Shown here: in pieces, positions 1 to 13,497 of the stretch
Position numbering within the stretch: position 1 is the stretch's first letter
Layout of the letters: each line of letters begins with the position of its first letter
Assembly (NCBI GenBank): GCA_932294295.1
Contig: OW028584.1
Coordinates: 21,917,638-21,981,637, forward strand
Length of the DNA: 64,000 nucleotides
Source: Alitta virens
Lineage: Eukaryota; Annelida; Polychaeta; Phyllodocida; Nereididae
Reading direction: 5' to 3'
Position numbers and translations under genes: made by a program
The notes under the pieces: generated by a model
Database searches by the model: none
Told to the model about the DNA's origin: nothing
What the model saw: the letters and a program-made list of their open reading frames with translations, nothing else

Positions 1-3000
1 TGAGAGGACATTGTATGGAAAAATATCATTCAAAATCAATAGGTTTTGTGACATTATTTTGGTGATCAGGGATAAACAGTATTAGTGATGCTATCTAAAA
101 ACTGTAAGTCTGTGTACTGGATGTTAATCAGATTGATTTAAGCCCGTTTACAGGGCTCGTAGGCTCTCATTTTGTAACAGACTGATCTAATCGACTTGTA
201 ATTAGATGAAATATGAAATGCAGAATTTTGAGTATACTATACATAGTTGCAATTAAACGAGTAAAAAATAACTAGATTTCAAGATTGAATCTCGAGACTC
301 TGTCACTGCCATGTGGCATGAATACTGTTTAATATAAATGTTTCAACATGATCTGATATTTTTTGTGTAATATTGTTGCTTGAAAATAGCTAAATTTAAA
401 GAATTACCAATGTGATGTGTATTATGTAACAACAGTATAGTTAAGTAAATAGATACACTATCAATCTCAATTAAAAATTGTTAAATCCAATTTATTAAAT
501 AGGCACAAGTTGGGAAGTTGAAGTTTCAGAATGTCAAAAGCTTGTGAATTCGAATGATTCACATTTTATGGCCATTTGTTATGGTGTGATTAACCCCGGT
601 TAGATGAAAATTATTGATACGAAATGTAATCCACAGTGCTAAGAGTATCAACGTCAATGAGTGATAATGGGTGGACTGAAAGGTCTAATAAGGCTTGTAT
701 GGTCAGCTTGAGTGGAGTGGAGTGATTCGTGTATTTTTCTTGCTGTAGATGTGCATTTAAAGAAAAACATGAAGGCAGTCCCAGATCTGCTTGTTATGTG
801 CATTTTCAAATGCAACTGTCCTATACTTGTAGCTGTATCTGTGACTACTAAAGTATTGTTAAGAAACGCTTGAATTTTTTTGTGGGCAACTTGATGGTAA
901 TATCATACAATGATATGGTTTGCTTCATTGGGTTAGTGCTATGTGTATGGTGTATCTGTCCGTGTATGTGCAGTATAAAATACTGAAAACAGGTTATTTG
1001 TACGAAGGATCTGTTTTAAAAATAGTTTCATGGATATGAATTGCTACTATGGATTGACGAAAAGGCCTTAATGTAATTACATAGTAAATGTTCAGTAGAA
1101 TATTAGCATTATTTTCTTTATCTTTAGACGTTCAGATGTTACTGATTTTGGCTTGTAAATAAGAGAAGAGATCAATGAATATTTTTATTACGTTATTGTG
1201 TCATTATTTTGTAGACCTCACACTGATGATCACAGCTTTGTTTAAATTTGCTTCTTATATATACACTAGTCTCATTCCTAGATCTATGGATTTGTAATTA
1301 AGGCTTTTGGGACGTTCCACATTTATTTTGATCTCAGTTTGAAGATTTCACTCCTTTTATGGAAAAACCTTGTTATTTATAAGTACACAAAGGGTTTAAG
1401 ATTTCAGTCTGCGTAATTTATTTTTTATTTATGAAACTAACATGGAAGTTTAGTGGAATGGGTAGAAATGTAATTTATTCTTTATTCTGAAACTTATATT
1501 GAGGTTATTCAAACTGCTATTTCCCTTTATTATGGACACTAACATTCATTAGGGTCCTTCCAATATGAGCTCAGCCTTTATTTATGAAACTAAAATTGAA
1601 CAGGGATTATAACAATACCCCTGCTTTAACATTTACTTTGTATTATTTATTATTGCATTTATCATTGCATGTAACCATCAATTTTGAATTTACAGCTTTG
1701 TCTTTTTAGCTTATTTGACTGATTTTTTTTTCATGTCAAAGGGACGTGAAGTTTAGATATTTTGTTTGTCTCGAAAGATGTTTGTATATAAAGCAAAGCA
1801 GCTTGCCATTTAAGTTGATTGTCTTGTGCCTGTGAAAAAAATGTGATATCAATGCAAATTTATGTCTGTGCCAGAACTGCATAAAGACCAATTTAATTTT
1901 AATGGCTGCTATTAAAACCTAAAGCAAAAAGCTGGCAAACACAATACTATGTTAAAAATAAGTATGAAAAAAATGTATATTAAAAATAAGTAATTTGATT
2001 TGATATTAAATTGTTTCATTAATTTTGTACATAGATGCTAGAAGTAAGATACTGAATTTTCTTAGATTATGATAAATTGTTATTGTGCAGCGTGCAGCAA
2101 TTTGTGTAAGCTTTACTTTTGAAAATTAAAGTTTAAAGGATATATATTTCAATAAAATTAATTAAACTACAAACTGGTAGTTTTGCTTTCATTATTTTGA
2201 AGCTGTGTACATATCTTGGGCAGAGCTAGTCTATTATGGATCTGAATCTGAATAAGGGAACCGCAGTATTCAGGTTGAATATTGTTGTATGTATACATAA
2301 TTTTATTTAACGTCGTGTAAGTTACAAAGCATTTGCTTCTGTACGACAAGATAACACAAAATGAATGAACAGAGAAAATAAAAATAAAATATTATAGAAT
2401 GATAATGAAATCGGTTAAATCCAGTAAAGAGTCTTTTTAAGTTCTGTAATTCAGTCCCATCTTTTAAAGTCCTTTTTAAAATTAGTATAGTCCTTTCCGT
2501 TTGTCTTGCTTTTTCATGATATCCATCCAGAAAGTGCCTGCAAATAAAATGAGTTGGTGTCGCTTTTGTTCACATTAGGGTGTTTTCATCACAAGTTAGC
2601 AACCATGTGCTTATTGCTAATATGAAGGTGTTGAGTGAGACACTTTTCTTAATATTCACCGTTGTGGCTAGTGTGCTTGTAGCTAAAAGAGAAAGTAAAA
2701 ATTCAAAGAATATAATAAAATGCAAGCAGTGCAGCTAAAACCAGTGACTAAAAACAAGCAACGGCACTCGGCAGAAATATGGAGGACAGTTTGTCCTTTA
2801 ATACCTCTGCGTTCTGCACACCTGTCACCTCAGGAGGCAGCCACATTGTGGTAGTAGCAGCAAAAAAGTGATTTTGGTAATTTTTAGTTTTAAAACTTTA
2901 CTGGGTAGGGCAGGCCTACTTCCACTGAACACTAAACAAATGCTGAAGGTCTTGGTTCGAATCCACTGGCACTCCAAATTAGAGAACTGAAGTCTAAATC

Positions 3001-3180
3001 TCTTTTATTCTCATCTTGAAAATTATATGCCAGATCTGGTTAATCAGTAGCCTAGGTTTATTAATTACACGTCTAAATCTTTTGCTAAAATGAATGACAT
3101 TCAGCGGCCCTATAAAATTAAACAGCTTCACCTGCAGCATGTGGAATGTTCTCTTTGATTTGTAAAAGTAACCTGTCATA
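1..3180. other. AT-rich non-coding stretch, possible 3' UTR of an upstream gene
   Basis: No reading frame in this stretch looks coding; the short ORFs are AT-rich and full of I, Y, N and K. An AATAAA hexamer occurs near 2151, so part of the stretch could be the 3' UTR of a plus-strand gene starting before the window, but no coding end is visible to prove it. A weak box-B-like string (GGTTCGAATCC) lies near 2953. Confidence 0.3.
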
Positions 3181-3185
3181 AAAAA

Positions 3186-3214
3186 TCTATCTATCTATCT
3201 ATCTATCTATCTCT
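3186..3214. repeat. (ATCT)n microsatellite
   Basis: Seven or so uninterrupted ATCT units. The same GATA/TATC class recurs at 7720-7850 and 58984-59008. Confidence 0.9.
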
Positions 3215-3229
3215 GTCTGTTATAAAAAA

Positions 3230-3800
3230 TAGTATAGAGGGCGACACGTCCTAGATGTAATGAGCAGAAACCAGGCCAAGTTCATCTCGCCATTGGGGTT
3301 CACGGTTCGCGATTCACGTAGTGATTCCCATGATATGTCACGTGACTACTGATACGGGAATCATGCGACGTGATTCGTCTGAACATAGGCTATGGGAAAG
3401 GTGTAAATATCAGAAAATTGTGAACAATACGGACAGTTTGTCACACGTTTTGCAAAAATTGCAAAGATGATATTGCTAACAAACGTCCGAACGTTGCCAG
3501 GATATTTATTATGGTTGTGAACGGAGTAATCGGACTGTGTCAAAACTTTTCACAACTCGACACACATCCAGGTCGAAGGTGAACTTGTATGGCCCAGAAT
3601 TTTAACAGATATTTCATTGAGCAACTTAGCGGAACTTGGTGCACGCATCACACAATTACAATGAATTAATTTGCACACGATTTCGGCTGCCAAGGAATTA
3701 TAAGGAGACCGAGATGTTCTGCCGTTGTCTTCGAAGCTTGCAGGACTGAGGTAGGTGCATAGGACTGTTTCTAAAAATAGCAAAGAACATGCACAGTGGC
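3230..3800. other. Locally CpG-richer segment, no gene recognised
   Basis: This segment has more CpG and GC than its surroundings and includes a CACGTG E-box within GTCACGTGAC near 3339. A 77-codon minus-strand ORF (3550-3783) matches no family I know. It could be a promoter or first-exon region, or old transposon sequence. The sequence does not decide. Confidence 0.25.
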
Positions 3801-4690
3801 TCTCACGAGGTTAGCTGGTTAGGCCTACATGTGAACTTGTGAAGAGCTCAGTTTATCTTGGTGAAATATTTACAGCTAGAGTGTACTGAGATCTTAGCTA
3901 TAAAATGCATTGTTCTTTTATTACCTGTGTTTATCTGTCATGAAATTAAATTTCATTCTCAGCTGTATTCTGATATATAGCCAAGGCTATAGACACCAGG
4001 TCAGGAGTTAGGACTAGCTATAGTAATAATAATAATATAAAGCTTAAATATCTATATGTTGTACACATTTGTCACTATACCTTCATAATGTCCTTTATAG
4101 AATAGAATTATAATAGTTCTATACTTTCTCACCTGGAGATAAAACTTGCATGAATGTCACAAGAATAGTGGCATTATGTAATATATAAACAGTGTAAAAA
4201 ATTTGATTTTTTATATTATTGAATATAACACTAGCTTTCCACTTTTATTATTTTATATCATTAGCTTTTTAAATGTCACATTTTATAAAACTGATATATG
4301 TAACAGTTGGAATTAAGTTCAAGTTGGTTGATACTCCACTTTGCTAGCTTATAATATGTACTGATTCTTGAGCATTTTTCATCACAAAATTTAAAATTTC
4401 TTTGGTGATTGGTTTGTACAAGTTATGGTTTGGCTTTAACTTTGGTTTTCAGAATATATACATTGGTTAAAAAATTATCTGATTATGGATAATCTTAACA
4501 GTCCGTCAGTCAGTCAGTCAGCAGTGGTTAGGCACATAACATTTCAGGGTAAATTGTGAAGTGCATGGAGAGTCAAAGTTTCTGTCTTATCTTTGTTATT
4601 GTAGGATTAATAAGTATTATCAAGATTAAGTTGTCAGTGTAGTATCAGTAATAGCAGTAGTAGTAGTAGCTGTAGTTAGTTAGATTAAGA

Positions 4691-4937
4691 CTGTTTTCCT
4701 GTTGTTCTGAGCGGGCAATAACCAACAAAAATGTTAGTTAACTGCCCCTGAATGCAAATTGAACTTGTTTTGCGTAATTAAGGCATTAAAAACAAAAACA
4801 AACAATCAAACAAATCAGTAAATATGCCTAATGGAGTATAAGTTAGTTATATTCCTCATAGGCGGAAGTTAACTAACATTTTTGTTGGTTATATCCCGAC
4901 GCTGAACAAAAATGTTAGTCAACTCCCTCCTATTCTG
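4691..4937. mobile_element. MITE-like inverted-repeat element, family A copy 1
   Basis: The arm CAACAAAAATGTTAGTTAAC near 4723 is repeated in inverse orientation near 4868-4890, enclosing about 190 bp with an A/C-rich centre. A third arm copy follows at about 4906-4935. The same layout, including the extra arm and the left flank 'ctgttttcct', recurs at 24349-24601, so this is a mobile family and not a chance palindrome. It has no coding capacity. Confidence 0.75.
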
Positions 4938-4939
4938 GT

Positions 4940-7710
4940 TTTATACTTGTTCCATTAGAATCTTTAGCTGCAGTTGAGTCAGATGAAAACTTAGTTAAGT
5001 TAGAGGATGACTCGTTTTGGACCAGACATGTGTTTTTACCATTTGTAGCGCAACAAAAATATCTTGAAAACAACTTTCAACATGCAGCTGACTTCTGAGA
5101 CACTCTGACAAATTTTATAGACTTTCCTCTAATTTGACATTTTGACTGCCCTTTTTGAGTGACATGTTAGTCAGCTTCAATCCAACAAATTAGTCAGCTT
5201 AAGTCAAGATGAATTCATCTATGGCTATAATGACTAATTTCTGGTAAAAACTTGGAATAAACACCGTAATATATGTATTTATTCTAAATTAAACATTTAA
5301 TTGACTGAGGCTGACTGAAAAAAGGCTAACATTTGTCAGATAAAGCTGTTAGTCTGGAAGGCTGTTGGGAGTGAGCCATCATTGGTCTTTCTATTAGTCA
5401 GACATTCCAACATCTTAACCTCATGAGTTCATTGGTGAGTTAGTCAGTGGTATTGACAAAGTGAGTCATTAAGGTTAGTCATTAAGGACTCATTAGGCTA
5501 TGTCGAATGGCATATTGGCAATAACTAAGGCTGAGGGACAAGTCAAATTCCTGCTGAAATGTTTGGTAATTTTACCTTGGAGTCACGTAGACTAGTGCAA
5601 TATAGATCCCTCTAACCCAGTAATTTTTGGCATTGGGATCATCGTAAACATCATGTTTCTCACACGATCATAACTGTACTAAGTTTAAGCTATAATGCCA
5701 ATTGTGTCACCGATAATGTGTAACTATCAGTAAATGTCATTACTCGGTGCATAACAAGTATACGTATATGTATATACGTATATAATTATGCGTATTATGC
5801 ATTGCAAACATATTTGTAATATTGTTTTCTACATTTTTTTCAGATTACATAAAAATAAAAAATGGGGTGATATGATTTACATCTTATCCTGAACAAAAAA
5901 ATATAATTTATTGTGTTCAGAAATGACAATGAGGCAATACTCATGAATAAAACTTAAACCACTTGGCATTCGGTCATACTTTAGTTCAAGCAAAGAGAGA
6001 AATGTTAATATTCAACAATGAACCAAAGCCTTAATTTTCCAACTGATAATACTTCTTTACAACAATTAACTTACCATAATAATGTTTATTGTGTGCTCTA
6101 TATAGTGTCATTGTTGTTTCTCTGGCACCATAATCTCATAACAAATGGTCGTCATGATGACAATGTTGCAGAAAATTATCATTGAAAAGACAGATTTCAA
6201 GTGAACAATTTACGCAGACTTTATCAATTTTTCCATGTTGTATTTGAATTTTTTTTAGATATTATTAATATTAAAGAAAAACTAGTGGACATTCTTTTAC
6301 TGATCTATGCAAACGTGATTATCGCCATGGAAACAATTTAGTTTTGGTTTTGGTTCTGACTCTTATTTTTATATCTAGCATCTAGACCTATGACACAATA
6401 GATCTATAACTGATATGGTTTGGTTTGGTGGGTGAAAATAATTAAGTCAAGGACCTAGGCAGGGTAGTTTTGCTGACTTTTTGATTTGATTGGTTGTTCA
6501 ATTATGAAGAACCCGTCGGGGGCCTCTTCACTTATTTTAGTGTATTCGACCCAGAAATGCTCATGCACAACGAACCTGCAGTATTCCCCTTAATTTTCGG
6601 TTAAAATCCTTGGTTACAACTTCCAAAGTTTATAAATTAAAGATTTAAGCATAATTGAACTTGTAACTATGGAGTATTACTGCAGTAAAAAAAAGTGAAC
6701 ACATCGCTCGTTCACTGCTCATGCGAGCTATTTATAGAACAAAGAGCCTAAAGCACAGTGAATTTTTATTTATTTTTTATCAAAGTTACAGTCACATAAT
6801 ATTATATGGCTGTTAATTAATTTGTAAAGACAAGATATTCTTTCCAAATGACAGCTGTCTACTGCTAATATTGTTCACGTTGCCAGATATCTAATCTTTT
6901 TTTTTTAAGAATTTTCTTGTTTTGACAGTATGTACAGGTAAGCATTGGCTCACATGATCTCATGGGGGTATGAAAGTCTAACATGCACTTGTATTGGAAC
7001 TATATGTAGTTTACAACAAGGGAATATGGTAGATATATTTAGAGTACAGTGCAAAAGTGAATAGATTGCCAAATATTGCATAGTTTCATTAGATATATTT
7101 ATTTTCTTAGCAACTGCATGATGTAAAATTGTGAATATCTCCAAGAATAATTAAGTCTCAATAATTCTGAAATCTATCACCTTTTCCAAGGATCCTGTTG
7201 ATAGCGTGACCTTGACCAATTGTTGTATTAACAGACCTATCTGTGAACTTTCGTTTTCAATGGAAGTTCATTATCAGGTAGCAGGTACTTCAAAAGTATG
7301 GGAACTTTCGGTAATACAGTAGGATCAAATATGAATCATGAAAGATTTTATCTTTAATATCAAAACACCATGTTTGTAACTTTCACCGAATAAACACGAG
7401 ATAACAGTTTCTCATTTGATGCTGCCGTTTGCACTAAAGGTCATCCCAATGTCAAACTATACCATAGCAAATAAACAATTTTAATATGTCATTGATAATG
7501 GTCATTCCATCGGTTGTGCATTTAATACTGCAGAGGAAATAGCTCATATTCCAGGTATTGTATTTTTAACACTATTTTGTTATTTGATAATGATAGACAG
7601 ATCTATAGGTATGAATCAGAATGTGTAATATGATGAGGTGGTCGTACCATCTCATCATTGCATCTGCCATCTGGCTGTTATATTTTAAGCTTCAGAGCAG
7701 TTGCTTTTTG
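4940..7710. other. Non-coding, no gene seen
   Basis: AT-rich DNA without a coding-like frame. Between 5020 and 5500 the words TTAGTC and GACTAA recur loosely, perhaps decayed copies related to family A. A short palindromic TATACGTATA-type tract lies near 5759-5785. Confidence 0.4.
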
Positions 7711-7719
7711 GGCGCACAA

Positions 7720-7850
7720 TAGATAGATAGATATATAGATAGATATATTGATAGATTGATAGATGATTAGATAGGTAATTAGATAATTAGATAGATAGAT
7801 AGATAAATAGATATATAGATATATAAATAGATGGATAAATAGATACATAA
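7720..7850. repeat. Imperfect (GATA)n microsatellite
   Basis: About 130 bp of ATAGATAG units broken by single-base changes. On the minus strand it reads as a (YLSI)n-like ORF, which is an artefact. Confidence 0.9.
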
Positions 7851-7867
7851 CTTTCAAACAATACTTA

Positions 7868-7950
7868 CTACATGGCCAAATGTGCCACGTGCGTTTTCCA
7901 TGAGAAGGATAACCGCATGGAAAACGCACGTAGCACAATTGGCCATGTAG
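7868..7950. repeat. Hairpin with 35-bp arms
   Basis: Arms 7868-7902 and 7916-7950 are reverse complements with two mismatches, separated by a 13-nt loop. The arm begins CTACATGGCCAA and ends GTTTTCCATG. It could be a very short MITE or a miRNA-like precursor. No other full copy was seen in the window. Confidence 0.85.
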
Positions 7951-8159
7951 GAATATTTATTTAATCAAATTTATTGTACTAAAATGACATCAATTGTTTG
8001 TCCATTTTGAAGTAGGTGTATTCAATTGCATTCGTGTGCACTTAAAGAGCTAATTTTTTGAAAATATTCTGGTGCTGAGTACTCAGAATTATTCAATTTT
8101 AAACTGCGCAGCCATCAGCAAAATACATATATACGCAGTTTGATGATAACATGGACACG

Positions 8160-8280
8160 TGTGCTGTCACCTAACAGCCCAGCGACCTAATTATGTACAT
8201 TCTGTGCTAGTTTACCTAGTTAAACTAAATGATTGGTTATAAACTATGTAGCTGATAGGCTGAGTATAGACTTAAGAAAT
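8160..8280 (+). repeat. Dispersed repeat, copy 1 (pairs with 10300-10410)
   Basis: The string 'cagcccag(c/t)gaccta...attatgtacat' followed by a GTTTAC-rich stretch and 'ctgataggctga' recurs at 10300-10410 in the same orientation. There are no coding features. It is probably an old dispersed element of unknown class. Confidence 0.5.
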
Positions 8281-8289
8281 CTTCTCTTA

Positions 8290-9870
8290 AAAATGCATGA
8301 GAAATGGAATCCTTTTTTTTTAGTTTAGGCAATATTTAATATTTTGATTTTAATGCACAGTATGCGCATTTTTATTGTGTGTACCTCCTTTATAATTATT
8401 AAAATAAATGTAGGTACATGGATACAAACAATCCATGTACAGTGCAATAGTTACCTACAGGTATACCTTAATGTGAGTTTTAATGAGTGTAAAGATAGGA
8501 GCATTCGCTAATAATGAAGATGAAAGTGGAATTATGGCTTAATATAAATTATGATTATAAATCTAGATTAAGCTGGCGTGATTGACAGTAATTATAATCA
8601 AATACTTCATGTCTTTAATTGGCATGTTCATCATCATTGTCATCATTGTGGTGTAATTTATTTTTATGTTTTTTTATATCTACATACATTTATAAATTTT
8701 ATTTTAATTTTCTAAATTATCTTATTAATTTATTTAATCCTAACATTTTGTAAAAAAAAAATTTGATTCAGTTATATACCCAAACTATATAATAACTGAT
8801 TTTGTAAAATACGGAGTTGTAATTTAACAATCTTTTCCAATCGATGAAGCAGATGAGAAATGGGTGATATATATTGATACTTGAAACTTGGAGACAGGAA
8901 ACCAGTTAACAGAGTGGTAATTATTTTTTGTATCTCCCTTGCCAAATTAAATGTGTAACTGCTATATCTAACAGATAAATAAATCCAGAAACATTTATTT
9001 CTGTCTCATGAAAAATTCCACTGATCTTAGCACTTTCTGGTATTAATAATATAAATATTTTCCTCTAAATCTCTACTAGGAGGTTTCAAAGTCATCGAAA
9101 ACAGTGAGGACACATATTTCTGCTCATTAAAAAAAGCAAACCATACATGAACAGTGTTTTCAATAATATCCGCATAGCATATTTTATTATTATTGAGAAA
9201 AAAATGATTTGAGAGCTCTATTTGGATTTTGTAGATAGCAATGAGAATTTCAGAATACAAAGGTAGGGGTGCGGACATTCAAATTTTATGGACTTAAAGG
9301 CATATAAACCTGAAATTAGAAATTCTCTTCTTGAGAGATATCAACGTTGTTTTCTTATCATAAAACACATAATCTATACTACATGTGAGTGAAAACAGAC
9401 TGAAAATCGAGTAATTATTTACGAAGATATGACATTTTGAAATCAGCGGACATAATTTTCCAGTTTGGGGCCCTTTTATATTAGCATCGGTCGGAACGGT
9501 CTGCATGGTCCGCAATTTACGGAACGTACAAGGCAAAGCTTTCTGGGAAAAGCCAGGGAGCGATATTAGAAGTATTCGCCGGTAAGCCCAAAGACTATAT
9601 ATTCTTTTGAAGAAGTTATAGGGGATTTCGGCGAGCAAGCCCAAAGGCTAGCTCGTCGCCCAAAGACCTGCTTATCGGCCTAAAGGTCATAATATCCAGC
9701 CCAATATGCAATCTCGGCAGATATTGGATATTGGCAGCAACAACTGACTTAAATCCAAATGAAAAATTCAACAAAATGTTTTCTTGTCCTAACAAATCCT
9801 TGTATTGTTTCTGGTTAGTCTTAGCAAATAAAATGTTTTATTTCTTGTAAAAAATCCCAGCTAACATATG
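8290..9870. other. Non-coding, no gene seen
   Basis: AT-rich sequence with two short minus-strand ORFs (83 and 116 codons) whose proteins match nothing I recognise. Around 9575-9690 the words 'gcccaaag' and 'ggcctaaag' recur several times in a loose degenerate pattern. Confidence 0.35.
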
Positions 9871-9904
9871 CCACAGTGCTTTGCGATGGGCCATGTGTAG
9901 ATGC

Positions 9905-9985
9905 ATGGGCTACAGCAATAAACCTGCACCCATTAGGTAAACTGGTCTTGTCATTTCATCATTATGTCTGCCTCTCCAGCTGGTC
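9905..9985 (+). repeat. SINE 3'-region fragment (tail family T)
   Basis: It contains the family words 'catttcatcattatgtctgcctct' in degenerate form, as in the better copies at 49615-49760 and 61470-61745. It is a short, diverged fragment. Confidence 0.4.
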
Positions 9986-10011
9986 CCATAATCAAATCAT
10001 AATCACTGTTT

Positions 10012-10098
10012 GGAACTGTTTGGAACTGGCTTCAGCTGGCTTGAGGTGGCTTGAGGTGGCTAGAGCTGACTTCAGCTGGCTTCAGCTGGCTGCCAGCA
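10012..10098 (+). repeat. Tandem repeat of ~10-bp units
   Basis: Units of the type CTGGCTTCAG and GTGGCTTGAG are repeated about eight times. The array creates the SWLELARADFSW-like tail of a spurious plus-strand ORF. Confidence 0.7.
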
Positions 10099-10965
10099 TA
10101 TCAGTCTAAGGCCTCATGCACACAATTTTGGCTAAGCTCGAACCCAGGACCTTGCAGCTTGACAGGAACATTTTAGTGCACATGGAGCCACCAGAACTTT
10201 TGTTTTGGCTCCATGTTCAGTTCTCCACACTGTGTCGTCGTCACCTTTTTTTGAAATTTTGCTCATTTTGTTTATTAACTAGGGTGTGGCCCTTGAGTTC
10301 ACCTCACAGCCCAGTGACCTAGTGACCTAATTATGTACATGTTTTGCTCGTTTACACATCTAAAGTAAATTAATCAATTTATCTTATAGCCTATAGGCTG
10401 ACTTATGGTGTTGAAGGTCTAACAATGTGTTGAGTTTACGAAATTCTTGTTCTGACAAGCAGGCAATTTATTGCAATAATCAATAAACAGCACAATTTCT
10501 ATTAAATTTTGCAACTAATGAAAACATAAAAGTTCTGCAACTGGTATCATGCTGTTTAGCCTGTATTGCAGCGACCTCTATGGGAAGATAAGAACTAAAA
10601 ATATCCGGCGAGTCGATTTTGGATTATTTGATAGGTTCTATTTCTTATTTTTTCGCTCAGACACCTATCTTGGGGATATTTGACTATTTGGATATTGGCA
10701 TGCAGTCTTTTGGCAGTAGTATCAGTCTTGCATATGTGTGAGACGGTCTGGATCTACTGATTAAAAAACAAGAATTTTTGGTTTTTTTTTTTTAAATGTT
10801 ATTATTAAAAAGGCTTACGTAACATGTACGTAAATTGTTCAGATAAAACTCAAGCCCTTTGAAGGGTCAGAAAGTTCATTGTATATAACAAGGGGAGGAT
10901 CAACTTTGCTTTTTTTCAGCAATTCAGAAATTTCCAAAAGTTCCTGCTTGATGATCTGCTTTTGC

Positions 10966-11039
10966 CCCCCCCCCCCTCCCCCGAAGGATTGGCAATCACT
11001 CCCATCCCCCCCCCCACAAAAAAAAAAAAAAAAAAAAAA
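10966..11039. repeat. Poly-C and poly-A low-complexity tract
   Basis: Two C-runs (about 10966-10982 and 11006-11012) are followed by about 22 A residues. Homopolymer lengths are prone to assembly error. Confidence 0.85.
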
Positions 11040-11068
11040 TCAAAGACAAATCAGGAAGAAATTGTGAA

Positions 11069-11301
11069 ATGGCAGAACCTTCTAAATTCTGTCAGCGTCT
11101 TGCTCCTCCCTTTACTTTCTGGCATCCAATAAGTAATGAGATTCATGTTTCACTTCATGAATATGTAAATTATGTTTGTGGATATTTAAATGATGTTCCC
11201 CAGTTTGGTGGTAAATTAATCTTTGAAGCAAGTTGTGCGGTCAACATAGCAACGCCTCCTAGTGAGAAAACTGTTATTTCATCAATTAATCTTCAATTAA
11301 G
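11069..11301 (+). other. Open frame with a consensus splice donor, unproven exon
   Basis: A 78-codon frame with fairly balanced composition ends against a good donor (AAG|GTGAGC at 11302). The protein matches no family I know, and the sequence upstream is purine-rich, so no convincing acceptor is visible. It could be an untranslated or coding 5' exon of the zinc transporter, or chance. I do not assign a function. Confidence 0.2.
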
Positions 11302-12317
11302 GTGAGCAAATGCAATACAATGTAACAATACAATACAATACAATACAACAGATTATGATGCATTAGAATTTTGTAAATTTAAATTAAACACAAGATATGA
11401 GGATCTATACAAGTAGCCAATATTCATTTATCATCAGAGTCATTAAGGTGAAGTACAGCTAGTTTCATTAAAAACGGTCTGTCGAATTAAACCCAGACAA
11501 AGCTAGACAACTTCTGCTATACACTAAACGGAACTGTCTAGCTATACTGCTATAGCTGGCTACTCTAAAAGTACGAGCAGCACCATCCGAGATTTACTCT
11601 TTTTTGTCATTTTTTGAAAAGATGCATGTCTATTACAAATACATATTTATGATTTACAGCTGTATAAGATAAATTTCTTACATTTACCAAGATTTATATT
11701 TTTCCATTGGTGGTAGGTGTAATCTGACTATGAATAGACAGAAGCAGCTGGCTTTATCCAGTTATATAGCTGTCTAAAGTCGACCATATTTTATCAAACT
11801 AACTGCACCTAGTCACCAGCAAGGATCTTTACAATACTAGGGCTCTTTAATGCGAAACAGTCATAATAGCAAGAGAAAACTGGCAAAAGGACTGTAAGAA
11901 TACAGTTTCTTTTGGTCAAAATTTGCTGGTGTTTATTAATGCAATGTCATCTTAATATTGAGGTGTTCTCAAAACAGGGTTCCATTGTATTTTCATAGTA
12001 ATTTATTGCAGTCATTTAATTGTTATCAGTAGTACACTATTATAGAATTAAGATACTGAATGAGATGAATATAATGTCTTCAGTAAGCAGTGTTGCAGAT
12101 AAATAATATTATCATAATCCTGATTATTATATTTACATATATATTTTGTTGTTTTGTCCCCGTTGTGCCTTTTGGGTATCATTGGGTATAGTGCAGTATA
12201 GCGGACCCAAATGTATGCCCATATTTGGCGAAGAATATTCACGAAGAAAAAAGTGCGTAAACCTCTGTAAACCCGAGTCACGTGATCATTTGTGGGCAAA
12301 ACTGTAATGGAGAGTGT

Positions 12318-12530
12318 CGCCGATACGCATCTTCAGAGTCATTTTACGAAAAAAATATATCGGCGTTGATTCAATTCACACCATAAGTAAACTACAAATA
12401 AATGTTTGTCCAGAAAGAACTTGAAATTTTTTAAATCGGACGAAAATTGATAATAAAATGTATTACGAAGCGAGGATGCTAATGACGTTCATTTGTGCCT
12501 CGTTTTCATGTCATTGGACCATGGAGTCTC
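12318..12530 (+). repeat. Dispersed repeat, copy 1 (pairs with 44325-44520)
   Basis: Shared order of words with 44325-44520 in the same orientation: 'agtcattttacgaaaaaat', 'ttcacaccataa', 'ataaaatgta' and 'tgtgcctcgttttc'. It is diverged, non-coding and of unknown class. Confidence 0.5.
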
Positions 12531-13180
12531 TAGTGATTGGACAATGCAATGTATTTGATTTTTTGTCAGTGTGTCAAGAGGCAAATTCCCAGAATTGTAT
12601 TTGACTGAAATCTACGTAGAGCAAGGAATTGCCACTGCGCAAGTGGGCGTGGCCTAAATGTAATTCACGGAAAACTCCCAGTCGAATATCACCTGTCTTG
12701 TCTTGAAAATGAAAAGAGCGGTCGTTTTTTGTGAGGTCATTCGGTGAATTCGGGGATATGACGTCATAGGCATGACAAAAACGCTCGCTAAGAAATATAC
12801 TGTCCTTTTTCCTTTTTCATGACAAAAAAGCATTAAATTTTAATCTTTTGACGCAAGTTAATATTGGTAGCTCCAGTATTTGTGCTGGTCTTTTTAACCA
12901 ATAGAATTTGGTCAGAAAAATACTATATGTGCAATAGAAAGTAGTCCTGTAAAAATACTATATGTGCAATACACACAAGAAAGTAGTCCTGTATCCTGTA
13001 TATATGTGTCGCGTGATGAAAAACTACTGTATGCCAAATGTGTACAGGACATGATCAGAGAACTTGTGTGGGGTAAAGAAGTAACTCTTTCCCTCAAACT
13101 CTTCTCTAATGAAGAGATTACAAACTATTAATTCATGAATTTTTTTTATTAATTTAGGTGACACTTATAATATAATATTT

Positions 13181-13302
13181 TTTAGCTTCTCGGATCCGCT
13201 GAAATGCTGAGAAATGTGCCGACAGAAAAAAAAAACACATGTTATTTAATAGGAAATTTTATTTAAATTTTCACTGGCCCTCAGAGGATCCGAGAAGCTA
13301 AA
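13181..13302. mobile_element. MITE, family B copy 1
   Basis: Terminal inverted repeats TTTAGCTTCTCGGATCCGCTGA-like (left, from 13181) and GGATCCGAGAAGCTAAA (right, ending about 13302) enclose a short AT-rich centre. A second copy lies at 19765-19901. It sits just upstream of the first coding exon of the zinc transporter. Confidence 0.75.
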
Positions 13303-13348
13303 GATCAAATAAGTAGATCTATGACATTATGTGTGATATATTTTCAGG

Positions 13349-13497
13349 ATGATGGAAATGGGGTACGTCCGGAAGAAATTAGCCATGACTTGGGCAGTGC
13401 ATTGTCATTTCAAATGCTTCATTTTGTCCGTTCTCCTGATGCACGTTTCTCATTGTTCACCAGACAATGATCTGAGTGTGCACCACAACAATCATGG
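13349..13497 (+). CDS. ZIP exon 1: start codon and signal peptide
   Basis: The acceptor TTTTCAG ends at 13347, one base before the start region. Two ATGs occur in tandem (13349 and 13352), with another in-frame Met further on just before the hydrophobic [14 protein letters not shown] core of a signal peptide. The donor is ATGG|GTGAGT, and the exon ends in phase 2. Which Met is used cannot be told from the sequence. Confidence 0.8.

Noticed and set aside
9294..9644. 116-codon minus-strand ORF as a gene
   Set aside because: No recognisable domain, AT-biased composition in the second half, and no exon partners nearby.
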